Below are positions 54,929 through 62,736 of a DNA stretch of 64,000 nt, one piece after another. Origin of the DNA: Corynebacterium sp. ACRQK (GTDB lineage Bacteria; Actinomycetota; Actinomycetes; Mycobacteriales; Mycobacteriaceae); the NCBI RefSeq assembly GCF_022345965.1, contig NZ_JAKRMU010000003.1:1-64000 (forward strand), given 5' to 3'. The notes under the pieces were generated by a model that saw nothing but the letters and a program-made list of their open reading frames with translations, did not search any database and was not told the origin of the DNA. The stretch's first letter is position 1. Every line of letters begins with the position of its first letter. The translations under genes and the position numbers were made by a program.

Positions 54929-56446
54929 GTGACTGATGCTGCTCAGAACCCCGAAGCTCAACCAAAGGCCCAAGACAAGCCTGTGGCAGTGATCGTACTG
55001 GCCGCAGGGGCGGGCACGCGGATGAAGTCCGCAACCCAAAAGACCCTGCACTCCATCGGCGGGCGCACCCTGCTTTCCCACAGCCTGCACGCTGCCGCAG
55101 GCATCAACCCCGCCCGCATCGTGGCTGTTATCGGCCACGGACGCGAGCAGGTCGGCCCAGCGGTGACGGAGGTCGCCGAGCAACTGGGGCGCAACATCGA
55201 TACTGCGATTCAGAAGCAGCAGAACGGCACCGGCCACGCCGTGCAGTGCGCAATGGAGGAGCTGGAGGGCTTCGAAGGCACCGTAGTTGTCACCAACGCG
55301 GACGTGCCATTGCTGTCCCCGGAGACCCTGCAGGAACTGACAGCCACCCACGACGGGGCGAGCGTCACCGTGCTGTCTGTCAACCAGGACAACCCCACCG
55401 GCTACGGTCGCATCCTGCGCACCAACGACGGCATGGTCACTGCCATCGTGGAGGAAAAGGACGCGACGGAAAAGCAGAAGGCAATCACCGAGGTCAACTC
55501 CGGCGTATTCGCCTTCGACGCGGCCATCCTCCGCAACGGCCTGGCGCAGTTGAACACAGATAACGCCCAGGGCGAGCTGTACCTGACGGACCTGCTGAGC
55601 ATCGCCCGCCGGGCGGGTCACCCCGTGCGCGCCCACATTGCCGCCGACGCGGCGGAACTCGCGGGCGTCAACGACCGAGTACAGCTTGCCGCCGCGGGCG
55701 CCGAACTCAACCGCCGCACCGTGACCGCCGCAATGCGGGGTGGAGCCACCATCGTGGATCCGGCGACAACCTGGATCGACGTGGATGTGCAGGTAGGCCA
55801 GGATGTCACCATCCTGCCGGGAACGCAGCTACTGGGCACCACCACCATCGGCGATAACGCGCAGATCGGCCCGGACAGCACACTGAAAAATGTCACTGTC
55901 GGCGAAGGCGCGCAGGTGGTGCGCACCCACGGCTTTGATTCCACCATCGGCCCCCGGGCCGAGGTAGGCCCCTTCACCTACATCCGCCCCGGCACGATCC
56001 TGGGCGAAGAGGGCAAGCTCGGTGGCTTCGTCGAGACGAAGAAGGCGAACATCGGACGCGGCTCGAAGGTACCGCACCTGACCTACGTCGGCGATGCGAC
56101 GATCGGCGAGCACTCCAACATCGGTGCCTCCAGCGTGTTCGTGAACTACGACGGCGTGAACAAGCACCACACCACCGTGGGCTCCCACGTGCGCACCGGA
56201 TCCGATTCGATGTTCATCGCCCCGGTCGTCGTGGGCGATGGTGCCTACTCCGGCGCCGGTACCGTCATCAAGGAGGACGTACCGCCGGGCGCGCTTGTGG
56301 TATCCGGCGGCAAGCAGCGCAACGTCGAGGGCTGGGTGGCTAAGAAGCGCCCCGGAACCCCGGCGGCGGAGGCCGGCGAGGCCGCAGCCAAGCGTGTGGC
56401 GGAAGGTGGTTCCCCCGCTTCCACACCGCAGGCGGACCAGAAGTAG
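54929..56446 (+). CDS. glmU: Bifunctional N-acetylglucosamine-1-phosphate uridyltransferase / glucosamine-1-phosphate acetyltransferase
   Basis: 505 residues, GTG start behind aaagtaagga. N-terminal pyrophosphorylase domain (about 10-240) with [20 protein letters not shown] and [16 protein letters not shown]-terminal left-handed beta-helix (about 260-470) of hexapeptide repeats with the acetyl-CoA/active-site region [40 protein letters not shown] and [13 protein letters not shown]. It makes UDP-GlcNAc for peptidoglycan. A 25-residue Ala/Ser/Pro-rich tail is present. prs follows after 111 bases, as in mycobacteria. Confidence 0.96.
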   Translation: MTDAAQNPEAQPKAQDKPVAVIVLAAGAGTRMKSATQKTLHSIGGRTLLSHSLHAAAGINPARIVAVIGHGREQVGPAVTEVAEQLGRNIDTAIQKQQNGTGHAVQCAMEELEGFEGTVVVTNADVPLLSPETLQELTATHDGASVTVLSVNQDNPTGYGRILRTNDGMVTAIVEEKDATEKQKAITEVNSGVFAFDAAILRNGLAQLNTDNAQGELYLTDLLSIARRAGHPVRAHIAADAAELAGVNDRVQLAAAGAELNRRTVTAAMRGGATIVDPATTWIDVDVQVGQDVTILPGTQLLGTTTIGDNAQIGPDSTLKNVTVGEGAQVVRTHGFDSTIGPRAEVGPFTYIRPGTILGEEGKLGGFVETKKANIGRGSKVPHLTYVGDATIGEHSNIGASSVFVNYDGVNKHHTTVGSHVRTGSDSMFIAPVVVGDGAYSGAGTVIKEDVPPGALVVSGGKQRNVEGWVAKKRPGTPAAEAGEAAAKRVAEGGSPASTPQADQK

Positions 56447-56557
56447 AAAACGGAAGCTACGCTGGTTTTTGTTGATATCTCTGGGCTCGCCCTAAAATAG
56501 GGAGCGCCTTAGTAAAAGTGAATAGTCCAGCTCTTCGACCGGAAGGTTTAAGCACAA

Positions 56558-57529
56558 GTGTCCACCACCCACTGGATCGACAATCAAAAGAACCTGATGC
56601 TGTTTAGCGGTAGGGCTCATCCGGATTTGGGGGAGGCTGTTGCCCGCGAACTGGGCATCGAGGTTACTCCGACCACCGCCCGCGACTTCGCTAACGGCGA
56701 GATCTTCGTCCGCTTCGAAGAGTCCGTTCGTGGTTCCGATGCCTTCGTACTGCAGTCCCACCCGCAGCCGCTGAATGATTGGCTGATGGAACAGCTGATC
56801 ATGATCGATGCTCTGAAGCGTGGCTCCGCCAAGCGCATCACCGCGATCCTGCCGTTCTACCCCTATGCCCGCCAGGACAAGAAGCACCGCGGCCGCGAGC
56901 CGATCTCCGCCCGCCTGGTTGCCGACTTGCTGAAGACCGCCGGCGCGGACCGCATTGTCTCCGTCGATCTGCACACGGATCAGATCCAGGGCTTCTTCGA
57001 CGGCCCGGTGGATCACATGCACGCCATGCCGATCCTGACTGACTACGTGAAGGCCAACTACAACCTGGACAACATCTGCGTGGTCTCCCCCGACGCTGGC
57101 CGCGTGAAGGTGGCCGAGAAGTGGGCCAACGTGCTGGGTGATGCCCCGCTGGCGTTCATCCACAAGACCCGCGACGTGGACGTGGCCAACAAGGTCACCG
57201 CCAACCGCGTGGTTGGTGACGTGAAGGGCCGCACCTGTGTGCTGTTGGATGACATGATCGATACCGGTGGAACCATCGCCGGCGCCGTCGGCGTGCTGCG
57301 CGAGGCTGGTGCGGGCGACGTGATCATCGCCACCACCCACGGCGTGTTCAGCGGTCCGGCGCGCGAGCGTCTGAGCAGCTGTGGCGCCCGTGAGATCATC
57401 ACCACCGATACTCTGCCGCAGTCTACCGAGGGGTGGGATAACCTGACGGTTCTGCCGATCGCCCCGCTGGTGGCCAAGACCATTCACGAGATCTTCGAGA
57501 ATGGCTCCGTGACCACACTGTTTGAGTAG
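56558..57529 (+). CDS. prs: Ribose-phosphate pyrophosphokinase
   Basis: 323 residues, GTG start (MSTTHWIDNQKNLML). Makes PRPP from ribose 5-phosphate and ATP. Motifs: LMLFSGRAHPDLGEAVAREL, FVRFEESVRGSDAFVLQSH, ATP site LPFYPYARQDKKHRGREPI, and PRPP loop CVLLDDMIDTGGTIAGAVG. Upstream, GCCCTAAAATAGG (-10 TAAAAT at about 56493) with TTGTTG 18 bases before is a plausible own promoter. The only enzyme of this kind in the window; feeds purine, pyrimidine, His and arabinan (decaprenyl-phosphoryl-ribose) synthesis. Confidence 0.95.
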   Translation: MSTTHWIDNQKNLMLFSGRAHPDLGEAVARELGIEVTPTTARDFANGEIFVRFEESVRGSDAFVLQSHPQPLNDWLMEQLIMIDALKRGSAKRITAILPFYPYARQDKKHRGREPISARLVADLLKTAGADRIVSVDLHTDQIQGFFDGPVDHMHAMPILTDYVKANYNLDNICVVSPDAGRVKVAEKWANVLGDAPLAFIHKTRDVDVANKVTANRVVGDVKGRTCVLLDDMIDTGGTIAGAVGVLREAGAGDVIIATTHGVFSGPARERLSSCGAREIITTDTLPQSTEGWDNLTVLPIAPLVAKTIHEIFENGSVTTLFE

Positions 57530-57544
57530 TTTTAATCCCCGGTT

Positions 57545-57809
57545 GGGGGTGTGCTAACATACTTTCGAATCTCGGCGAGGGCTGAATTCTCACCCAGAAT
57601 TTGGCCGTTATCGGCGCGAAAAGCACACTCCCCCTTCTTTTTGTGTGGCGTAACCTTTCAAAGCGAGTCCGCTCGCGTGCGGGTGCGTGACCAATAAAAC
57701 TGTGGGATGCATACACGCCGCGAGATATCGCGGCATTTTTTATGTCCGCGGTTGAAACGCAAGAGCGATTCAGAGCACATCTGAAGCACAAAAATCGAAG
57801 GAGAAAATC
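57545..57809 (+). promoter_or_regulatory. Leader region of rplY with two terminator-like hairpins
   Basis: The 280-base spacer between prs and rplY has no gene. GGGGGTGTGCT (57545-57555) can pair with AGCACACTCCCCC (57622-57634), followed by TTCTTTTT, a terminator for prs. Further on GCCGCGA/TCGCGGC with a GATA loop (57717-57734) followed by ATTTTTTAT is an intrinsic terminator only about 75 bases before the rplY start, which therefore must be read through or lie between two promoters. rplY has a good ribosome site (GAAGGAGAAA). Confidence 0.55.
57717..57740 (+). terminator. Intrinsic terminator inside rplY leader
   Basis: Seven-bp GC-rich stem GCCGCGA/TCGCGGC, GATA loop, then ATTTTTT. Its place upstream of rplY suggests attenuation or termination of a short upstream transcript. 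Confidence 0.7.
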
Positions 57810-58445
57810 ATGGCTGACATTACCCGCCTGAAGGGCGAGCTGCGTACCGAGTTCGGCAAGGGCGCTTCCCGCCGCCTGCGTCGTGACTTCCGCGTTCCGG
57901 CTGTTGTCTACGGCAACAAGCTGGACCCGATGCACGTTCACGTGGACATCCTGGAGTTCCAGGCCATCCTACGTAACGAGGGCGTGAACGCCGTTCTGGA
58001 GCTGGAGATCGAGGGCCAGGACCACCTGGTCATGATCAAGGCTGTGGATCAGAACGTACTGACCCTGGACGTGGACCACGCTGACCTGCTGAACGTTAAG
58101 CGCGGCGAGAAGGTTGAGGTTGACGTTCCGGTTATCTTCACCGGTCAGCCTGCTCCGGGCGCCCTGGTCACCCAGGAGGCAGATGTCATCACCATCCTGG
58201 CCGACGTTCTGAACATTCCGGAAGAGATCACCGTCGACATCGAGGGCAAGGAAATCGGCGACCAGGTTCTGGCCGGCGACCTGCAGATGCCGGGCAACGC
58301 ATCCCTGGTCTCCGAGGAAGACACCCTGATCATCAACGTCGTGGAGCCGGAGGAAGAGGAACTGCCGGAGCCGGACGAGGAGGGCGAAGGCGCCGAGGGC
58401 GAGGCAGCCGAGGGCGAGGCAGCCGAGGGCGAGTCCGAGGAGTAA
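57810..58445 (+). CDS. rplY: 50S ribosomal protein L25 (general stress protein Ctc type)
   Basis: 211 residues. N-terminal L25 5S-rRNA-binding domain (1-95; MADITRLKGELRTEFGKGASRRLRRDFRVPAVVYG) and the C-terminal TL5/Ctc beta domain (95-185; VPVIFTGQPAPGALVTQEAD). The tail is very acidic with repeats of EGEAAEGEAAEGE. Long Ctc form, as in most actinobacteria. High-expression codon use. Followed by a good terminator. Confidence 0.95.
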   Translation: MADITRLKGELRTEFGKGASRRLRRDFRVPAVVYGNKLDPMHVHVDILEFQAILRNEGVNAVLELEIEGQDHLVMIKAVDQNVLTLDVDHADLLNVKRGEKVEVDVPVIFTGQPAPGALVTQEADVITILADVLNIPEEITVDIEGKEIGDQVLAGDLQMPGNASLVSEEDTLIINVVEPEEEELPEPDEEGEGAEGEAAEGEAAEGESEE

Positions 58446-58470
58446 TCCACTCCCCCTTCCCCCCCCCACT

Positions 58471-58512
58471 GGGCCACACCGCGTGCAATTCTCGCACCGG
58501 GTGGCCCCTTTT
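58471..58512 (+). terminator. rplY terminator
   Basis: GGGCCACACC (58471-58480) pairs with GGGTGGCCC (58499-58507), then CTTTTGTTG. A nine-C run precedes it. It lies 26 bases after the rplY stop. Confidence 0.75.
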
Positions 58513-58609
58513 GTTGCCCTTTTTATTGACGCCACCCCACGGCCGCGGGGGCTGTCCGGGGTGGACAGTACAATGACCGTCAGTGAGCTAGAGAGAGGGT
58601 TGGGAGACG

Positions 58610-59191
58610 GTGGCGTCACCAAATAAGAAACAACAAACCAACAGCGATACATGGCTGATCGTCGGCCTGGGCAACCCCGGCGATAAATACGCCAACACCA
58701 GGCATAACGTTGGGCGAATGGTGATCGGCGAACTGCTGGATCGGCAAGTACCGGTGGCCAGCCTGAATACCCACAAGAAGACGAACACGGACATCGCCGA
58801 GGTGACTATCGCGGGGCGCAAGATAGTGCTGGCGCAGCCGCGGACCTACATGAATGTGTCGGGCGGGCCGGTGCAGCAGCTGGCGGCGTTTTTCAAGATC
58901 CCGGCGGGTAACATCATCGTCGCCTACGACGACCTCGAGGGCGATCCGGGGGCGGTTAAGTTGCGGCAGTCCGGTGGCGACAAGGGGCATAACGGATTGA
59001 AGTCCATCACGAAGTCCCTGGGCACGAAGGACTACTGGCGCCTTTCGTGCGGCATTGGGCGGCCACCCGGACGCATGGATCCAGCGGCCTATGTGTTGAA
59101 GCCCTTCCCCAAGTCGGAGGCGGCGGATGTGGCGATCATGTGCGCTGACGCAGCCGACGAGGTTGAGCGCACCCTCGGTGTGGGAAACTAG
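58610..59191 (+). CDS. pth1: Peptidyl-tRNA hydrolase (first copy)
   Basis: 193 residues, GTG start with GGGAGAC upstream. Pth family: WLIVGLGNPGDKYANTRHNVG with catalytic His in TRHNVG, QPRTYMNVSGGPVQQLAAFF, catalytic Asp in VAYDDLEGDPGAVKLR and GGDKGHNGLKSITKSLGTKDY. Releases tRNA from prematurely dropped peptidyl-tRNA. The following gene is a paralogue in TAGTG overlap, a feature known from other corynebacteria. Confidence 0.94.
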   Translation: MASPNKKQQTNSDTWLIVGLGNPGDKYANTRHNVGRMVIGELLDRQVPVASLNTHKKTNTDIAEVTIAGRKIVLAQPRTYMNVSGGPVQQLAAFFKIPAGNIIVAYDDLEGDPGAVKLRQSGGDKGHNGLKSITKSLGTKDYWRLSCGIGRPPGRMDPAAYVLKPFPKSEAADVAIMCADAADEVERTLGVGN

Positions 59192-59916
59192 TGGCTGTGT
59201 CATTCCTCCAGTCTTTATTTTCCGTTTTTCGCAAGAGCTCCGCACTACAGGAGCCGGTAGATAAAAGCGCAGGTAAGAAGCCTGCGAAGCGTTCCAAGCT
59301 CACCGTCGGGCAGCTGCAAGAGTTTGCCCCTGAATGGATTGTGATCGGCCTGGGAAACCCCGGAACCAAGTACGCGGAAACCCGACACAATATCGGCTAT
59401 TGGCCGATTGATCGCCTGGTTGAGCGGTACGAGACGCAGTGGCTGCCGGTGGAGGGCCAGAAGGCTCATGCGGCGTTGATCACGGTGGAAGAAACCCCCG
59501 TGCTGCTACTGCGCTCTACGACGTACATGAATAACTCTGGTGAAGCGGTGGGTCCGCTGGCTTCCGCTTTGAGTCTGCCGGCAGAGCGAGTCATTGTCTG
59601 CCACGACGAGTTGGATATCGCCACCGGCCAGGTGCGCATCAAGGATAAAGGCGGAGAGGGCGGCCACAATGGGCTGCGCTCAATGACTGCCGAGCTAGGC
59701 ACCCAGCACTACGTGCGCGTCCGCATGGGCATCGGTCGCCCGCCCAAGGGAACGTCGGTGATTGATTTCGTTTTGAGCCCGTTCGAGGATGCGGACATCG
59801 CCCCAGAGAGCGGGTGGATGGAAAATACTCTTCGAGCTTCGGTGGACTCAGTGACTCTCATCGTGAACAATGGCACAGACATTGCACGAAACGATATCCA
59901 CACACGCAAGCACTAA
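59191..59916 (+). CDS. pth2: Peptidyl-tRNA hydrolase (second copy)
   Basis: 241 residues, GTG start overlapping the first pth stop (TAGTG). A 45-residue extension with a hydrophobic start (MAVSFLQSLFSVFRKS) and Lys-rich part precedes the hydrolase domain EWIVIGLGNPGTKYAETRHNIG, with TRHNIG His, STTYMNNSGEAVGPLASALS, VCHDELDIATGQVRIK and GEGGHNGLRSMTAELGTQHY, so both active-site residues are kept. The two copies share about half their residues by eye. Why two enzymes are needed is unknown; the N-terminal extension could give a different location or partner. Confidence 0.92.
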   Translation: MAVSFLQSLFSVFRKSSALQEPVDKSAGKKPAKRSKLTVGQLQEFAPEWIVIGLGNPGTKYAETRHNIGYWPIDRLVERYETQWLPVEGQKAHAALITVEETPVLLLRSTTYMNNSGEAVGPLASALSLPAERVIVCHDELDIATGQVRIKDKGGEGGHNGLRSMTAELGTQHYVRVRMGIGRPPKGTSVIDFVLSPFEDADIAPESGWMENTLRASVDSVTLIVNNGTDIARNDIHTRKH

Positions 59917-60030
59917 TAAGTGCTGCGGTGCAGGTAGCGCGCAGTAACGAGGATACTCGCGGTTTTTCGAGCTAACTAGCGTTAGTATTGTTGAATCAAT
60001 GCACTCGATCTTGCCTTTGGGAGATGCAAA

Positions 60031-62709
60031 GTGAAGCAGGTTTTTGGACTACTGCGCGCTGTTCGTAACGATCGAACAGGTTCAGCGAAGTCGTCCCCCG
60101 ACCAGCAGAAACACCAGGAATCTGGTGTATCTTCCGGGGCTTCTGTGTCTTCTAAACCGTCTGCGGATTCCGAACCGTCTGCGGATTCCAAGCCTTCCGA
60201 GGAGAAGACCTCTGCAGAGAAAAAGCCTGCCGCTCCGAAGCCACCGAAGGCTTCCGCTCCCCAGAAGCAAAAGCCACCGAAGGCAACCGCAGCCTCGCAG
60301 GATCCCAAGAAGTCCACTACGGCTGCGAAGGCTCCTAAAGCAGACAAAAACAAGAAGCAGACAAGCACTAGCCCCAAGCAGGCTGCTACTACCCGACCAG
60401 CTGCGGCTGCTCCGGCCATCAAACTCGGTAGCGTAGGCGCGCCGCCTGCCCCGGGGGTTGCACCTGGCGTGACGCGACAAGCACCTGCACCCAAGAAGTC
60501 AACGCCTCCCGCAAAACCTGCGCCCAAGAAGTCAACGCCTCCCGCAAAACCTGCGCCCAAGAAGTCAACGCCTCCCGCGAAACTTGCACCCAAGCAGGCC
60601 GCCAAGCCGGCGCCCAAAAAGACGCCTGCAGCAAAGGCCACGCCGACTGCAAAGCCGAAGGCGGAGCCGAAGCCGGTGCCACCAGCGGCGGAGAAGTCGG
60701 CGTCACAACCAAAGAAACAGCCCGAACCGAAACAGGTGGCGACGGCACAACCTGCGCCACAGCAGAACAAGGTGCCGGAAGCGCTGGCGATCCCGCCGGA
60801 GAACAAGACGATTAAGAAAGATCGCCGTGCTCGCCTGCGCCAGGTAAAGGGACTCGATGGCTTGCGTGGCCTCGCCGTGCTCGCAGTGGTGATCTACCAC
60901 TTCTTCGGCGATGTTCTGCCCGGCGGTTACCTGGGCGTGGACCTGTTTTTCGTCCTATCGGGCTTCCTGATCACCTCGCTGCTGGTGCGCGAGTACCGGG
61001 TAAACAACACGATCAGCCTGAAAGACTTCTGGATCAGGCGTTTCCGACGAATCCTTCCTGCCGCGCTGGTCACGCTGTTTATCGTCACCGCAATCGTCAC
61101 CGCCATAGGTGGGGACATTGCCGTGGGCATCCGCGAGCAATTCCTGGGCACGCTGTTCTTCGTCAACAACTGGACGCAGATCGCTACCTCCCAGTCGTAC
61201 TTCGCGGAAAACGAGGTTCAGGTTTTCGCCCACTACTGGTCGCTGGCGGTCGAAGAGCAGTTCTACATCATCTGGCCGCTGGTGACACTCGGCATTTTCG
61301 TGTTCACCCAGCGTCGGCTCCACCGCAGTCCGCGCCGCGTCCCGATGCTGATGACGGCGCTGCTTGCCGTGCTTTCCGCTGCAGCCATGGCGCTGCTGTT
61401 CACCCCCGGCGAGGATCCGACGCGCGTCTACTACGGCACGGATACGCACGCTTTCGGCCTGCTCATCGGTGCTTTCCTTTCGCTGGCTGTCACCTCCACA
61501 CGCAACGATCCAAGGGTGGATTCCTGGCCGTCGGCAGGAAAGTTTGAGGCGCGAGCTGCAGGAGCCATCGGTGCCCTTGCCCTTATCGGCTACGTCATCC
61601 AGCTGCTGTTTATGGGCGACGCCCTGGCAGTGACCTACCAGGGCGGCCTGCTGCTGACCAGCGTGCTGGGCGTGCTGATGATCTGGGGAGTGATCCGCGA
61701 GACCGGCCCGCTGACGTGGGTCTTCCGTACCAATGTCATGCGCTGGCTCGGCCAACGCTCGTTCTCGTTGTACCTGTGGCACTGGCCAGTCATCATGATT
61801 CTGCGCGCTCTTTTTGACGCCGACGGTCACATGGACCACAAGTGGATTCTGGGACTGGTAGCGGTGCCGATCGCACTGCTGATCTCCGAGATTTCCTACC
61901 AGCACGTGGAAAACCCCTTCCGCCGCCGCGGCTACAAGCAGACGTGGAAGGACTACTGGGCTTCCCGCCCGAGCTTCCAGGAGATCAACGAAGGCTTTAA
62001 GAAGGTCGCTTGGCCCGTCGTACCATTGCTTGTCGTGGCCTGTGTCGGCGGTGTGGTCTACGGAGTGGTGAACTCCAACGATAAGACTGCACTGGAACAG
62101 GAACTGGACCAGCTACAACGTATGAACCAAGAGGCTAACAAGGGTAAGGCCCCCACCCCGGCCACTCCACCGCCTCCGAAGGAGAAGAAGGCCGCGGCCG
62201 TGCAGGGCAAGGACATCACCGCCGTGGGTGACTCTGTGATGCTGGCAGCCAGCGAAGCGCTGAACACGAACTACCCGGGCATCTACATCGATGCGGACGT
62301 TTCCCGCCACTACACCGCCGGCATAGATGTTCTGCGTCAACTGAACGATTCCGGCGAGCTGCGCAAGAACGTGTTCCTTGGCTTCGGAACCAACGGCTCA
62401 GCCTTCCCGGGACAGCTGGAGGAGATGATTAACCTCATCGGCCCCGACCGCCAGATCTTCATGGCCATGCCCTACGGCGATCGAGAGTGGATGGCACAAT
62501 CCCGCCAGGAAGTGCTGGATGCAGCCAAGGCTCACGACAACGTCTACATCGCGGACTGGTGCGGCCACGCGCAGTCCCACCAGAACCTGCTGTTTGAAGA
62601 TGGTGTTCACCCGATGCCCGAGGGCGCGCAGGAGTATGCGAAATCCTTCGACGAGGCGCTGGCACAGGCTGCAGACCATAAGAAGAAGACCACGACTACC
62701 TGCGCCTAA
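60031..62709 (+). CDS. OafA-type acyltransferase with long Lys/Pro/Ala-rich N-terminus
   Basis: 892 residues, GTG start behind tgggaga. Residues 1-260 are Lys/Pro/Ala/Ser-rich without hydrophobic segments and contain a threefold 11-residue repeat (KKSTPPAKPAP). The acyltransferase-3 domain spans about 265-660: VKGLDGLRGLAVLAVVIYHF, LFFVLSGFLITSLLVREY, FWIRRFRRILPAAL, YWSLAVEEQFYIIWPLV. The C-terminal SGNH-like domain starts about 725 with ITAVGDSVMLAASE, FLGFGTNGSAF and DGVHPMPEGAQEY. Domain order as in the gene at 35.3 kb, so both may O-acylate envelope polymers; the basic tail is the main difference. Confidence 0.9.
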   Translation: MKQVFGLLRAVRNDRTGSAKSSPDQQKHQESGVSSGASVSSKPSADSEPSADSKPSEEKTSAEKKPAAPKPPKASAPQKQKPPKATAASQDPKKSTTAAKAPKADKNKKQTSTSPKQAATTRPAAAAPAIKLGSVGAPPAPGVAPGVTRQAPAPKKSTPPAKPAPKKSTPPAKPAPKKSTPPAKLAPKQAAKPAPKKTPAAKATPTAKPKAEPKPVPPAAEKSASQPKKQPEPKQVATAQPAPQQNKVPEALAIPPENKTIKKDRRARLRQVKGLDGLRGLAVLAVVIYHFFGDVLPGGYLGVDLFFVLSGFLITSLLVREYRVNNTISLKDFWIRRFRRILPAALVTLFIVTAIVTAIGGDIAVGIREQFLGTLFFVNNWTQIATSQSYFAENEVQVFAHYWSLAVEEQFYIIWPLVTLGIFVFTQRRLHRSPRRVPMLMTALLAVLSAAAMALLFTPGEDPTRVYYGTDTHAFGLLIGAFLSLAVTSTRNDPRVDSWPSAGKFEARAAGAIGALALIGYVIQLLFMGDALAVTYQGGLLLTSVLGVLMIWGVIRETGPLTWVFRTNVMRWLGQRSFSLYLWHWPVIMILRALFDADGHMDHKWILGLVAVPIALLISEISYQHVENPFRRRGYKQTWKDYWASRPSFQEINEGFKKVAWPVVPLLVVACVGGVVYGVVNSNDKTALEQELDQLQRMNQEANKGKAPTPATPPPPKEKKAAAVQGKDITAVGDSVMLAASEALNTNYPGIYIDADVSRHYTAGIDVLRQLNDSGELRKNVFLGFGTNGSAFPGQLEEMINLIGPDRQIFMAMPYGDREWMAQSRQEVLDAAKAHDNVYIADWCGHAQSHQNLLFEDGVHPMPEGAQEYAKSFDEALAQAADHKKKTTTTCA
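60490..60588 (+). repeat. 33-base triplicate inside the acyltransferase gene
   Basis: Three head-to-tail copies start at 60490, 60523 and 60556; the first two are identical, the third differs at three positions. Being in frame (11 codons) they extend the Lys/Pro-rich tail, a typical site of copy number change by slippage or recombination. Confidence 0.85.
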
Positions 62710-62736
62710 TGCCCACCCGCTAGACTTGTGGGCATT
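62708..62736 (+). promoter_or_regulatory. Inverted repeat over the prfC promoter
   Basis: AATGCCCAC (62708-62716) and GTGGGCATT (62728-62736) are perfect complements, 11 bases apart, ending directly before the prfC ATG. TAGACT (62721-62726) in the loop is a -10 candidate, which leaves almost no leader. The repeat can be the terminator stem of the upstream gene or an operator. Confidence 0.5.

Noticed and set aside
60490..60588. CRISPR-like array
   Set aside because: The repeats are contiguous, without spacers, and encode an in-frame 11-residue protein repeat.
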